Assembly (NCBI RefSeq): GCF_017814945.1
Contig: NZ_JAGIPX010000026.1
Coordinates: 1 to 64,000, forward strand
Direction of reading: 5' to 3'
Origin: Paraburkholderia sp. LEh10
GTDB taxonomy: Bacteria > Pseudomonadota > Gammaproteobacteria > Burkholderiales > Burkholderiaceae
DNA length: 64,000 bases
Of the stretch, positions 35,068-44,283 are shown piece after piece (position 1 is the stretch's first letter; every line of letters begins with the position of its first letter). The translations under genes were made by a program, and so were the position numbers. The notes under the pieces were generated by a model. It was not told where the DNA came from, made no database searches, and saw nothing but the letters and a program-made list of their open reading frames with translations.

Positions 35068-36840
35068 ATGAGCCACGGCATAGAAAGCGCCCGCCGGGCA
35101 GGCGTATTGCGTACCGACGATCTGAGAGACCGGCCGGCGCGCACGCCCGATCATGCAGCGGAAGTGCGCACGCTCGTCACCGTAGCGGGCGCGCAAACGG
35201 GACGCCGCGACACGTTGCTACAGGCGATCGCCGACGCTGCGCTCGCGTCATGCCGTGCGGGCAGCGCAGGCATCAGTCTGCTCGAAACCATGAGCGACGG
35301 TGAAGCGGTGTTTCGCTGGCGCGCGGTCGCGGGTGCGTGCGCCGGCTTCGAAGGCAGGACGACGGCGTGGGCCGAATGCCCATGTGGGATGACGCTCGAA
35401 CTCGGGGCGCCGCAACTTTTCGTCGAGCCGCACGCGTACTTCAAGAGCCTGCGGGAAGCAGGCGCGAAGATCACGGAAGGCATCGTCACGCCTATCCCGA
35501 CGCGCGGCGCCAGTGCGAAACAGTTAGGGGCAATCTGGGTCGCTTCACACGACGACCATCGTTTCGACCGCGAAGACGTGCGCCTGCTCGGCAATCTCGC
35601 CGTGCTTGCGGGCGCCGCGCTGACCTTGCTCGATGCACAACAGGCAGCCGAGGCGGAAGCCACCGCCGCGCAACAGGCGCGGCGCGCGCTCGAAGACGCA
35701 GCGCATCGGCGCGACGAATTCCTCGCGATGCTCGGTCATGAACTGCGCAACCCGATGGCGCCCATCGACAGCTCGATCGCCGCGCTCAAGCTGCTCTGTG
35801 CAGGCGAGGAACAGGCTACCGACGTGCTCGCCATCGCACACCGGCAGATGCGCCAGTTGCGCACGCTCGTCGACGATCTGCTCGACGCCGCGCGGCTGCG
35901 GCACGGCAAGCTTGCAATCAAATACAGCCGCACGTCGCTGAACGAGATCGTGTACGACGCGATCACGGCACTCAAGCATCACATCGACGCACGCAAGCAT
36001 CGCCTCGTAATCGAAGGGCTTGACCAGCCCGTCTTTGTACGCGCCGATCATGTGCGGCTGAGCCAGGTAATCGGCAACCTGCTGTCGAACGCGGCCAAGT
36101 ACACGCCCGCAGGCGGCACGCTGCAACTGCGCGTGCAGGCCGATAACCCAGACGACGACGCCGGTCCTGGCGGCATGCTGTCGATTGTGATCGAAGACAA
36201 TGGCGTCGGCATGAGCCCCGAAGCGCTCGCCCATGTGTTCGAACTGTTCGCGCAGTCGCCATCCAGCATGCGCCGCTCGGAAGGCGGACTTGGCATCGGG
36301 CTCGCGGTCGCGAAGCGGCTCGTCGAACTGCATGACGGCACGATCGCACTCGACAGCCAGGGTGTCGGCAGAGGCACGATCGTGTCGCTGCGCCTGCCGA
36401 TTCTCGATCGTGAGCCGCCCATCGCACCCGATGTATCGGGCACGATGGGCGCCGCGCCAAGCCGCATCCTGCTTGTCGACGACAACGCGGACGCGCTCGA
36501 CGCACTGCACCTGCTGCTCGAACTGGAGGGCCATGAAGTGATGGTCGCGCGCAGCGGACGCGAAGCCGTGCAGGTCGCTGCAAAGCAGATGCCGGAGGTC
36601 GGCATCATCGATATCGGCATGCCGGAGATGGACGGCTTCGAAGTGGCGCGCACGATCCGCTCGAACAAGGCGCTCGCGCAGATGTTCCTGATCGCGCTAA
36701 CCGGCTACTCATCCGAATCCGACAAGTCGCGCGCGCTCGCAGCCGGCTTCGACTATCACCTGACGAAGCCCGTATCGATGGAACGGCTCGCCGATGTGCT
36801 GTCGCATCGCGACGGCAGACACATCAGCGGTCTTGTCTGA
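35068..36840 (+). CDS. GAF-domain hybrid histidine kinase
   Basis: A 590-residue cytoplasmic sensor. Residues about 45-190 are a GAF domain, followed by a short coiled coil. HisKA carries His225 in FLAMLGHELRNPMAPI. The HATPase follows (N-box VIGNLLSNAAKYT, VIEDNGVGMSPE, GGLGIGLAVAKRLVELH). A C-terminal receiver (about 470-585) begins RILLVDDNADALDAL with the phospho-accepting Asp in GIIDIGMPEMDG and Lys in HLTKPVS. No membrane segment, so it senses an internal cue. No output protein is adjacent. Confidence 0.9.
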   Translation: MSHGIESARRAGVLRTDDLRDRPARTPDHAAEVRTLVTVAGAQTGRRDTLLQAIADAALASCRAGSAGISLLETMSDGEAVFRWRAVAGACAGFEGRTTAWAECPCGMTLELGAPQLFVEPHAYFKSLREAGAKITEGIVTPIPTRGASAKQLGAIWVASHDDHRFDREDVRLLGNLAVLAGAALTLLDAQQAAEAEATAAQQARRALEDAAHRRDEFLAMLGHELRNPMAPIDSSIAALKLLCAGEEQATDVLAIAHRQMRQLRTLVDDLLDAARLRHGKLAIKYSRTSLNEIVYDAITALKHHIDARKHRLVIEGLDQPVFVRADHVRLSQVIGNLLSNAAKYTPAGGTLQLRVQADNPDDDAGPGGMLSIVIEDNGVGMSPEALAHVFELFAQSPSSMRRSEGGLGIGLAVAKRLVELHDGTIALDSQGVGRGTIVSLRLPILDREPPIAPDVSGTMGAAPSRILLVDDNADALDALHLLLELEGHEVMVARSGREAVQVAAKQMPEVGIIDIGMPEMDGFEVARTIRSNKALAQMFLIALTGYSSESDKSRALAAGFDYHLTKPVSMERLADVLSHRDGRHISGLV

Positions 36841-36898
36841 AGTCCTCACGGTGCGGAAGGTGAGTTGTGGCCCGCTTTCCGGCGTCACTTTTGCTGAG

Positions 36899-37040
36899 TC
36901 CCGCAAACCCTCACCTATGATCGCGCAGCGCGCGTCACCGCAACTTTGACGCTCCCCGCAAACCGTTATCTATCAAGGGTTTGAGTCTTTCTTCGGTGCG
37001 CGTTCACGCCCCTCCCGGCTCACTCCCGAATCTTCTCACC
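36899..37040 (-). repeat. satellite iterons in a 400-bp gap
   Basis: TCCCGCAAACCCTCACC (36899-36915, one mismatch) and TCCCGAATCTTCTCACC (37024-37040, two mismatches) match the iteron. A strongly degenerate third copy lies at 36954-36970. All are inverted relative to the origin array. They occupy the gap between the hybrid kinase and the quinone-oxidoreductase gene, where I see no other feature. Confidence 0.65.
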
Positions 37041-37240
37041 TTTACGTCGCACGAACTGCGCGAAGCCGGCTTCGGTTCGCAGACCCAGGTAACACACCGT
37101 GACCCCGCGTGTGCCGACAATGCTCTCTCGCGGCATGCATTTCTGTTTGGCGGTCGTGCTAAATCTTTGATTTACCAGGGTTCAGCGTTTCGCCGATGAT
37201 GCTCTTCATCAGCTGCGTTCAACTTCTGCCGGAGCACATC

Positions 37241-38227
37241 ATGTCCATGCAAGCCCTCGTTCTCAACCAGTACAAAGGTCCGCTCGAACCGACGACCCTG
37301 CCCATCCCCGAGCCCGCGCGCGGCGAGGTGCTGGTGCGGATCAACGCAAGCGGCCTCAATCCGCTCGACACGAAGATCCGTGCAGGCAACGCCGCGCATG
37401 CGCGTCACCCGTTGCCGCTCGTGCTCGGCATCGATCTCGCGGGCGTGGTCGCGGCGCTCGGCGCCGACGTCACAGCCTTCAAGGTCGGCGACGAGGTATA
37501 CGGGATGACGGGAGGCGTCGGCGGCGTTCAGGGATCGCTCGCGCAATACGCCGCCGTCGATGCGCAACTGCTCGCGCACAAGCCGTCCAATCTGTCGATG
37601 CGCGAAGCCGCCGCGCTGCCGCTCGCGTTCATCACGTCGTATGCGGGGATCGTCGACCGGGCGCGCCTGCAGGCCGGCCGGACCGTGCTCGTGCAAGGCG
37701 GCGCGGGCGGCGTCGGGCACGTGTCGGTTCAGCTTGCGCGCGCGCTCGGCGCGCAGGTGTTCGCGACAGCAAGCGCGCGCGATCGCGATGTCGTCGCGCG
37801 CTACGGCGCAACGCCGATCGACTATGCCGCAAGCTCCGTCGAACAATACGTGTCCGAACTGACCGCGGGCGAAGGATTCGATCTCGTCGTCGATACCGTC
37901 GGCGGCGCGACACTCGATGCGTCGTTCGCAGCCGTCAAGCATTTCGGCCATGTCGTAAGCGCGCTCGGCTGGGGCACGCACGCGCTCGCGCCGCTGTCGT
38001 TCCGCGAAGCGACGTATTCAGGTGTGTTCACGCTCCATCCACTGCTCACGGGCGAGCAGCGCGCACATCATGGCGAGATGCTTGCCGAGGCGACGCGCCT
38101 CGTCGAGCAAGGCAAGCTCACGCCGCATCTCGATCCGCGCCGCTTCGATCTGGCATCGGCGGAACGCGCGTACGACGCGATCACGGAGCGCACCGCGCGC
38201 GGGAAGATCGTCGTCGACGTCGATTGA
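37241..38227 (+). CDS. zeta-crystallin-type quinone oxidoreductase (MDR family)
   Basis: A 328-residue zinc-independent medium-chain reductase. It has the MDR N-terminal GroES-like domain (GEVLVRINASGLNPLDTKIR, LGIDLAGVVAALG, FKVGDEVYG) and the NADPH motif VLVQGGAGGVGHVSVQLARALGA, with no structural-zinc cysteines. It likely reduces quinones or enones. The start at 37241 excludes a 15-residue non-family extension. Convergent with the LysR gene, 18 bp apart. Confidence 0.87.
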   Translation: MSMQALVLNQYKGPLEPTTLPIPEPARGEVLVRINASGLNPLDTKIRAGNAAHARHPLPLVLGIDLAGVVAALGADVTAFKVGDEVYGMTGGVGGVQGSLAQYAAVDAQLLAHKPSNLSMREAAALPLAFITSYAGIVDRARLQAGRTVLVQGGAGGVGHVSVQLARALGAQVFATASARDRDVVARYGATPIDYAASSVEQYVSELTAGEGFDLVVDTVGGATLDASFAAVKHFGHVVSALGWGTHALAPLSFREATYSGVFTLHPLLTGEQRAHHGEMLAEATRLVEQGKLTPHLDPRRFDLASAERAYDAITERTARGKIVVDVD

Positions 38228-38245
38228 TGGAGTGTGTTCCGCGGC

Positions 38246-39115
38246 TCACACGTTCGCGAGCCGATCGATCACGAGATCGAGCAACGCGCGCAGGCGTGCA
38301 AGGCGCTTCAGGTCGCGATGATAGCCAAGCCATACGTCGCGGCCGGGCGGCGCTTCGCCCAGGTCGATGCGGCGCAGGCCCGGCGTGTTGTCGCCGAGGG
38401 GACACGGCAGCACCGCGAAGCCGCCGCCTTCCGCGCACATGCGCGCCTGGACGCCGCGGTTGTTGCTCGCATACGCGATGTGCGCGTTCGGCAGCATCTG
38501 CCTGATCCACGCGACGTCGGGCAACTCGCCGAATGCCGTATCCATGGTGATCAGCGACTGGCCTTTGCCATCACCGCGCACGGGCGCGACGAGATCGATG
38601 CGGCCATAGAGCGCGTAATCCATATGCATCAGCTTGCGCTGGATCACGTCGGGTTCGTCGAACGGCGTGATGCGAAACACCAGGTCGGCTTCGCGGCGCG
38701 CGAGGTTGTAGCGGCGCGAATCGGTGATCAGCTCGATCGACATCTGCGGATGACGCGCGAGGAACCCGGCGAACACGGGCGTCAACACGTGTATGCCGTA
38801 CCAGTCCGACGACGAGACGCGCAGCCCGCCCGACAATTGCTGCTCGTTGCCGGCGAGCGCGCGCATGAACGCGTGCGCCTCTTCTTCCATGCGCTCGGCG
38901 TAGGTCAGTACCGCGTGGCCTTCGTCGGTGAGCACGAAGCCTTCGGCCGTGCGTTGAAAGAGCGTGTGGCCGATGGCTTCTTCCAGTGCGCGCAGACGCC
39001 GGCCCATGGTCGGCTGGGTCTGCCCGAGCTGGCGCGCAGCCGCGCCCAGCGTGCCGCAGCGCGCGACCGCGAGGAAGATTCGGACGTCGCTCCAGTCCAG
39101 TTTCGAATCGTTCAT
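38246..39115 (-). CDS. LysR-family transcriptional regulator
   Basis: A 289-residue regulator. The N-terminal winged helix is WSDVRIFLAVARCGTLGAAARQLGQTQPTMGRRLRALEE, and the rest a periplasmic-binding-like effector domain (GGLRVSSSDWYGIHVLTPVF). The open frame extends 210 bases upstream across an iteron pair, but that part translates iteron sequence, so the ATG at 39115 is preferred. Possibly regulates the convergent oxidoreductase. Confidence 0.87.
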   Translation of the reverse strand: MNDSKLDWSDVRIFLAVARCGTLGAAARQLGQTQPTMGRRLRALEEAIGHTLFQRTAEGFVLTDEGHAVLTYAERMEEEAHAFMRALAGNEQQLSGGLRVSSSDWYGIHVLTPVFAGFLARHPQMSIELITDSRRYNLARREADLVFRITPFDEPDVIQRKLMHMDYALYGRIDLVAPVRGDGKGQSLITMDTAFGELPDVAWIRQMLPNAHIAYASNNRGVQARMCAEGGGFAVLPCPLGDNTPGLRRIDLGEAPPGRDVWLGYHRDLKRLARLRALLDLVIDRLANV

Positions 39116-39224
39116 AGACGCCTTCAGCCGCAAGCAATGGATCGGGTTGCCTGCGATTATGAACGGCGTCGGTGCGGTTGCGGTGATTGACGCGCGAGGC
39201 CGTTTCGCACGGGTGGATCGCAAA

Positions 39225-39426
39225 GGTGAGGGATTTCGGGAGCCGGTTGTGCCTGCATCCGACACCCCGAAAAAGCTCACCTTTGATGAACGGGCGACCT
39301 GTTTCGGATGCGTGGCGAACTGCATACGCTCGGTTTTTTCGGCTTTTTCCCGGTGTTTTGGCTCTTGAGGTGATGTGTGGATTGCTGTCGATGTTCACCG
39401 AATCCAGCCTCCCGAAAAGCCTCACC
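39225..39426. repeat. three satellite iterons, two in inverted pair
   Basis: GGTGAGGGATTTCGGGA (39225-39241, same orientation as the origin array, one mismatch) faces CCCCGAAAAAGCTCACC (39265-39281, opposite, one mismatch). TCCCGAAAAGCCTCACC (39410-39426) is an exact consensus copy. They fill the 359-bp gap between the LysR start and the broken MFS gene. Confidence 0.75.
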
Positions 39427-39473
39427 ATTCGTTGCGATGGGTCGTGCTCCCGACGATTCCACCAAAAGCCGCG

Positions 39474-40072
39474 ATGAAGACGAACGATCTTGGCGCAATG
39501 CTGTTGCGCTCCAATGTTCGACGGAGCCTGCTGCTCGTCGCGTTGCAGTTTGTGGCCCATTTCACCGCGTACACATACATTGCACCGTTCCTGGAGCGAA
39601 ACGCGTTATTTCCCGCGTCGTGGATCGCGCCAGTTCTGCTCGGCTTCGGCATTGTCGGCTTCGTGGCGAATTTCGCTGCTTCGGCGGTTGTCACTCTTCA
39701 CCTGAGGTGTCACTGCTTGCATTGGGCGGTCTCATCATGCTGGCGCTGCTGACGTTGCCATTGCTACAAACCTCTCAGGCAGTCGTCATTGCCGCAGTGA
39801 TGGTATGGGGTGCCGCATACGGCGCTATTCCGCTGTGCCTGAGCGTCTGGATGCAGATGAGTTCACCAGATCACCCTGAAGCGTGTTCGGCACTCTTCGT
39901 AACGACGGTTAAGGTGTCGATTGCATTCGGCTCGCTGGGGGGAGCGATAGTCGATCACATCGGAATTGCAGCCACAATGCGAGCGGGTGGATTGCTCGCG
40001 CTGCTGAGTCTCGCGGTAATCGTCACCTTCAGAACACGTGGCACGACCTTGAAGCAACTGCTCCAGCCGTAA
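39474..40072 (+). pseudogene. truncated, frameshifted MFS transporter
   Basis: Only the C-terminal half of an AraJ-like arabinose-efflux-type MFS permease remains. One frame reads NDLGAMLLRSNVRRSLLLVA to AASAVVTLH; a shift near 39695-39712 moves into a second frame reading SLLALGGLIMLALLTLPLL through to TTLKQLLQP and the stop at 40072. The first six helices are absent. It lies 47 bp after an exact iteron copy and just before a truncated LysR gene. Confidence 0.75.
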
Positions 40073-40073
40073 C

Positions 40074-40568
40074 GTGGCAACCTGGCGACTCGACGTAATC
40101 GAGACTGTCGCGACTCAACGTCTGCTTGCCTGCGCCTCTCCTGCTTATCTCGCCGAACGCGGCACGCCGTGGGACCCCGCCGAACTTCTCGATCACGAAT
40201 GCCTGCAGTTCGTCAGTGCTGGACGGCCTGAACCGTGGAGCTTCGTCGGAGGCTCGATCGAGCTGCCGGGTTGTTTGAACGGACGATTGCGCATGGACAG
40301 CGCGGAAGCGCTCGTTGAAGCGGCGATACATGGCGTGGGCATCGTCCATCTGCCGACGTATCTGCTCGCGAGCGCAATCAGGGGCGGCCAGTTGACGCCG
40401 ATACTCGAACGGTTCGCTCCGCGCGGTTCGCCGATTCGCGCGATCTACCCGACACGGCGACAGGTCGCGCCGAAAGTACGGATGTTCATCGATAGCCTGA
40501 CGGCCGCGTGGCAACCGCTCCCACCGTGGGAGCGGGAACTGGCCGGTTCGCTCAGAACTTCACCTTGA
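40074..40568 (+). pseudogene. truncated LysR-family regulator (effector domain only)
   Basis: About 164 residues matching the second half of a LysR effector domain: VATQRLLACASPAYLAERGTP, DHECLQFVSAGRPEPWSF, GVGIVHLPTYLLASAI, and a C-terminal helix with VAPKVRMFIDSLTAAW. The helix-turn-helix and first half are missing, so it cannot bind DNA. The frame opens with GTG right after the MFS remnant stop. With the MFS fragment it looks like the leftover of a deletion between two genes. Confidence 0.75.
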
Positions 40569-41079
40569 CCTGAAACCCGATTGTGAACGGCAGGTTATCC
40601 GAAGGGATGGGCGGAACCAGGATGAAGTTTGCGCCGACGCGCTTGTATTCGACCATCACGATAGGCGCCACGACAGGCCCAATCGTATGATTGTGGCCGA
40701 GGCCCCAGCTGCCGTAGTTATAGCCGGAGATAATGCCGCCAATCGCGGCGAGGCGGACGAAGCCCCAGTGGACGAACTCCGGCGCCCACACGGCGCCGCC
40801 ATACCATGACGGACGACGCAACGAATTGCGAAAGCCGCCCGCCGTCAATGCCCATTGCCCATTGAGCCAGCATTCGACGCCAAGGCCCGGATTGAACTGC
40901 TCGAAGTCCGTGCCGGGGTCCGGGTCGATGTGATATGAGGCGAGCATCGCATCGACCCATACGCCGCCGCTGCACCAGTCGGCCGCGCGCGCCGCCGACG
41001 TCCCGATCAAACCGACGCCCGCTACCAGACCCGCCACGCATGCACGACGTATCTTGTTCTTGATCGTTGCAAACGGCAT
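40552..41079 (-). CDS. exported protein, possible outer-membrane beta-barrel
   Basis: A 175-residue protein with a signal peptide (cleavage near ARAAD, residue 33) and alternating hydrophobic/aromatic strands, ending VKVKF, with a terminal Phe as in many barrels. Segments include GVWVDAMLASYHIDPDPG, FNPGLGVECWLNGQWALTAGG and FVRLAAIGGIISGYNYG. Two Cys may form a disulfide. Overall size recalls PagP-like small barrels, but no catalytic signature is secure. Its 3' end overlaps the LysR remnant. Confidence 0.55.
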   Translation of the reverse strand: MPFATIKNKIRRACVAGLVAGVGLIGTSAARAADWCSGGVWVDAMLASYHIDPDPGTDFEQFNPGLGVECWLNGQWALTAGGFRNSLRRPSWYGGAVWAPEFVHWGFVRLAAIGGIISGYNYGSWGLGHNHTIGPVVAPIVMVEYKRVGANFILVPPIPSDNLPFTIGFQVKVKF

Positions 41080-41302
41080 GTGCTCTCCGCAACCGGTCGC
41101 GCGCCGGCGTCTTCAATGTCGCGATTTGGTCGAATTGCTTTCCAGTCGCGCACTCTACCCCACAATTCCTACAGCTGATGTGGAGTGTGCGCTCGGAACG
41201 ACAACGCGCGTGCAGACAGCAACGATAGCGGACGAACGAAGCCGGCCCGGTGAACGCGTCGTGCGCGCGTTCACCGTTTCGAACCGTTTCGATACAAATA
41301 TT

Positions 41303-41779
41303 TTAGAGGCCCAGGTCCGACAGCCCTGGATGATCGTCGGGACGACGGCCGAGCGGCCAGCGATACAGGCGCTCTTCTTCGCGGATCGGCTTGTCGTTGA
41401 TGCTCGCGTGGCGAAAGGCCATCAGACCGTTCTCGTCGAACTCCCAGTTCTCGTTGCCGTATGAACGGAACCAGTTGCCCGAATCGTCGTGCCATTCATA
41501 GGCGAAGCGCACCGCGATGCGGTTATCGGTGAAGGCCCACAGTTCCTTGATTAGCCGGTAGTCGAGTTCCCGCGCCCATTTGCGCGTGAGAAACGCGACG
41601 ATTTCCGGGCGTCCCGAGAAGATCTCTGAACGATTGCGCCATTTGCTTTGCGGCGTGTAAGCGAGCGACACGCGCTCGGGCTCACGCGTATTCCACGCAT
41701 CTTCCGCGGCGCGTACTTTCTGGATCGCTGTCTCTCGCGTGAAGGGCGGGACGGGAGGACGTCTTTCGATGTCGGCCAT
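41303..41779 (-). CDS. DUF1348/NTF2-like protein
   Basis: A 158-residue protein of the nuclear-transport-factor-2-like DUF1348 family: AIQKVRAAEDAWNTREPERV, then SKWRNRSEIFSGRPEIVAFLTRKWARELDYRL and NGLMAFRHASINDKPI. It probably binds or transforms a small molecule. It lies 22 bp downstream of the TetR-type gene in the same direction and is likely repressed by it. Start at 41779 preferred over a longer frame without family features. Confidence 0.85.
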   Translation of the reverse strand: MADIERRPPVPPFTRETAIQKVRAAEDAWNTREPERVSLAYTPQSKWRNRSEIFSGRPEIVAFLTRKWARELDYRLIKELWAFTDNRIAVRFAYEWHDDSGNWFRSYGNENWEFDENGLMAFRHASINDKPIREEERLYRWPLGRRPDDHPGLSDLGL

Positions 41780-41801
41780 GATGTTTCCTCGTTGAACTGC
41801 G

Positions 41802-42461
41802 TCAGGTGGACGCTCGCCTGTTCGGCGAACGGGTGCTTGCACTTGCAGAATTTTCGGTCGTTGCGGGATCGAGCAGATGCGCGGCTGCGGCGCGCGCATC
41901 GAGCGCTGCATCGGCGTCGCCGCTAACGAGCGCCACGCCGATCGCCCCGTCGATCAGGATCAGCCATTGCCGCGACAGCCGCGCGGCGCGCCGGCTATCG
42001 CCGACCGTCGACGCGACGTGCGCATCGCACTGCGTCCGCACGAAATCGAGCAGACGCTCCTTGTGCTCGCGCGCGACGACGCGAATGGGATCGTCAGCCG
42101 ACGCAATCTCGCCCGCTGCGTTGAGAAACGCGCAACCGTGAAAGTCTTCCGACATGAACCATTCACGCAATACGTCGAACATTGCCAGCAGACGCGCACG
42201 CGGATGCTTGCCGCGGCGCAGTGTGTTGTCGATGAACCATTGCATCCAGCGTTCGTCGCGCCGCTCGAGTGCAGCCGCCACCAACGCATCTTTCGATTCG
42301 AAATGCGTGTAGAAGCTTTTGCGCGCGGTGCCCGACTGCCGGACGATCGCATCAACGCCCGTCGCGTGGATGCCGCCCGCGTAGATCAGCGCTTCCGCGG
42401 CATCGAGCAGCCGCTCGCGCGCGCCGGCCGCAGCGTTTGACGTGTCATCAGAAGTAACCAT
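41802..42461 (-). CDS. TetR-family transcriptional regulator
   Basis: A 219-residue repressor. The helix-turn-helix is RERLLDAAEALIYAGGIHATGVDAIVRQSGTARKSFYTHFESKDALV (residues about 15-60), and the C-terminal half a ligand domain containing FHGCAFLNAAGEIA. It heads a two-gene unit with the DUF1348 protein. It diverges from the third yceI gene across about 115 bp and may control both sides. Confidence 0.87.
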   Translation of the reverse strand: MVTSDDTSNAAAGARERLLDAAEALIYAGGIHATGVDAIVRQSGTARKSFYTHFESKDALVAAALERRDERWMQWFIDNTLRRGKHPRARLLAMFDVLREWFMSEDFHGCAFLNAAGEIASADDPIRVVAREHKERLLDFVRTQCDAHVASTVGDSRRAARLSRQWLILIDGAIGVALVSGDADAALDARAAAAHLLDPATTENSASASTRSPNRRAST

Positions 42462-42577
42462 CCGCGAAGGGTAGAACGATCATTCTCCTTCGTCAAGTTA
42501 ATGCCAGCTTCGCGTCAAATGACGCGTTCGCGCTGCATGCATTATCGTGTCGGAAAACCGTTCAAAGGATGACTGTC

Positions 42578-43213
42578 ATGAGCATCGCTTTTCGCTGCGT
42601 CGTGTCGGCGGTCGCACTTGCCGCGGCGCTGGGCGCGTGCACGCCGCTGCAGGTCGTCACGCACACGGTCACGCAAACCGAGGCGCGCGTGCCTGTCGGC
42701 GAGTACGAGCTCGACCCGCATCACACGAGCGTCACATTCGACGTCGATCACTTTAGGTATTCGCACTTCATGATGCGGTTCGATCGCGTGGCGGGACAGA
42801 TCGACTGGAAGGAAGGCGGGCTCGACAAGAGCCAGGTGACCGTGACGATCGACGCGGCGAGCATCGACACGAACGTCGCGCAACTGGACAAGATGGTGAA
42901 GGGATCTGACATGCTCGAGGCCGAGCGCAATCCGCAGATCCGTTTCGTCAGCACGCGCTTCGAGCGCACGGGCGACGCGCGCGGCAAGCTGACGGGTGAT
43001 CTGACGATACGCGGCGTGACGCAGCCGGTCACGCTCGATGTGACGTTCAATGGGTACGGCCGCGATCCGCTGACGAAAGCCGATACGCTCGGCTTTTCAG
43101 CGGACGGCCGGTTCAGCCGCTCGAAGTTCGGGCTGACGACGTGGTATCCCGCCGTAGGCGACGAGATCCACGTCGTCATTCAGACGGAGGCGGCGCGGCC
43201 TCCGGCGGGTTGA
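42578..43213 (+). CDS. YceI-family lipoprotein (third copy)
   Basis: A 211-residue YceI protein with a lipobox (AALGAC near residue 21). The barrel has VGEYELDPHHTSVTFDVDHF, VTIDAASIDTNVAQLDKMV, RGVTQPVTLDVTFNGYG and FSRSKFGLTTWYP. An AAAGGA site favours the second ATG (42578) over one 9 bases upstream. It differs from the other two copies in being lipid-anchored and not linked to cytochrome b561. Confidence 0.85.
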   Translation: MSIAFRCVVSAVALAAALGACTPLQVVTHTVTQTEARVPVGEYELDPHHTSVTFDVDHFRYSHFMMRFDRVAGQIDWKEGGLDKSQVTVTIDAASIDTNVAQLDKMVKGSDMLEAERNPQIRFVSTRFERTGDARGKLTGDLTIRGVTQPVTLDVTFNGYGRDPLTKADTLGFSADGRFSRSKFGLTTWYPAVGDEIHVVIQTEAARPPAG

Positions 43214-43236
43214 GCGCGTATTCGTCTGCTGCGCTT

Positions 43237-44265
43237 TCAGACGGTCCAGTCGAGAATCACTTTCCCGCTCTCGCCGGAAAGCATCGTGGCGAAGGCCTTT
43301 TCGTAATCGTCGACGGCGAAGCGATGCGTAAGTATCGGCGAGAGATCGAGGCCGCTTTGCAGCATCGCGACCATCTTGTACCAGGTCTCGAACATCTCGC
43401 GGCCATAAATGCCCTTGATTTCGAGGCCTTTGAAGATGACCTGCGTCCAGTCGATGGCCGTTTGCGCGGGCGGAATGCCGAGCAACGCGATCTTGCCGCC
43501 GTGGTTCATCGCTTCGAGCATCGACGTGAATGCGCTCGGCACGCCGGACATTTCGAGGCCGACGTCGAAGCCTTCCGTCATATGCAAATCGCTCATCACG
43601 TCGCGCAGCGATTCGCGCGCTACGTTCACCGCGCGCGTCGCACCCATCTTGCGCGCGAGCTCGAGCCGGTAATCGTTGACGTCGGTGATCACGACGTTGC
43701 GCGCGCCGACATGCTTCGCAATCGCCACGGCCATGATGCCGATGGGCCCCGCGCCCGTGATCAATACGTCTTCGCCGACCAGGTTGAACGACAGCGCGGT
43801 GTGCGCCGCGTTGCCGAAGGGATCGAAGATCGCGGCCAGATCGTCGGAAATTTCAGGCGGAATCTTGAACGCATTGAATGCGGGAATGACGAGATATTCG
43901 GCGAACGCGCCTTCGCGATTCACGCCGACGCCCACGGTGTTGCGGCACAAGTGGCGGCGTCCCGCGCGGCAATTGCGGCAGAAGCCGCACGTGATATGCC
44001 CTTCGCCCGACACGCGGTCGCCGATCGCGAAGCCGCGCACTTCCTGGCCCATTTCGACAATCTCGCCGACGTATTCATGACCGACATGCATCGGCACAGG
44101 AATCGTCTTTTGCGCCCAGTCGTCCCACTTCCAGATATGAATGTCCGTGCCGCAAATCGCGGTGCGCGTGATGCGGATCATCACGTCGTTGTGCCCCACT
44201 TCGGGCTTCTTCACGCGAGTCAACGTGAGGCCCGGTGCGCGTTCGAGTTTTGCCAGTGCTTTCAT
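43237..44265 (-). CDS. tdh: L-threonine 3-dehydrogenase
   Basis: A 342-residue zinc MDR enzyme oxidising L-threonine to 2-amino-3-ketobutyrate with NAD+. Catalytic zinc ligands lie in TAICGTDIHIWKWDDW and GHEYVGEIVEMG; the structural zinc cysteines are in CGFCRNCRAGRRHLC. The NAD motif is LITGAGPIGIMAVAIAKHVGA. Length matches E. coli Tdh. It lies 18 bp downstream of kbl in the same operon, completing the threonine-to-glycine route. Confidence 0.96.
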   Translation of the reverse strand: MKALAKLERAPGLTLTRVKKPEVGHNDVMIRITRTAICGTDIHIWKWDDWAQKTIPVPMHVGHEYVGEIVEMGQEVRGFAIGDRVSGEGHITCGFCRNCRAGRRHLCRNTVGVGVNREGAFAEYLVIPAFNAFKIPPEISDDLAAIFDPFGNAAHTALSFNLVGEDVLITGAGPIGIMAVAIAKHVGARNVVITDVNDYRLELARKMGATRAVNVARESLRDVMSDLHMTEGFDVGLEMSGVPSAFTSMLEAMNHGGKIALLGIPPAQTAIDWTQVIFKGLEIKGIYGREMFETWYKMVAMLQSGLDLSPILTHRFAVDDYEKAFATMLSGESGKVILDWTV

Positions 44266-44283
44266 TAGTATCGATACCCTGTT

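Noticed and set aside
36859..36875. Forward iteron candidate GGTGAG at the end of the hybrid kinase gene
   Set aside because: Only the GGTGAG half matches; the CGGGA half is absent.
39116..39325. Longer N-terminus for the LysR gene at 38246-39115
   Set aside because: The extra 70 residues translate the iteron pair and have no family resemblance; the LysR winged helix begins at the ATG at 39115.
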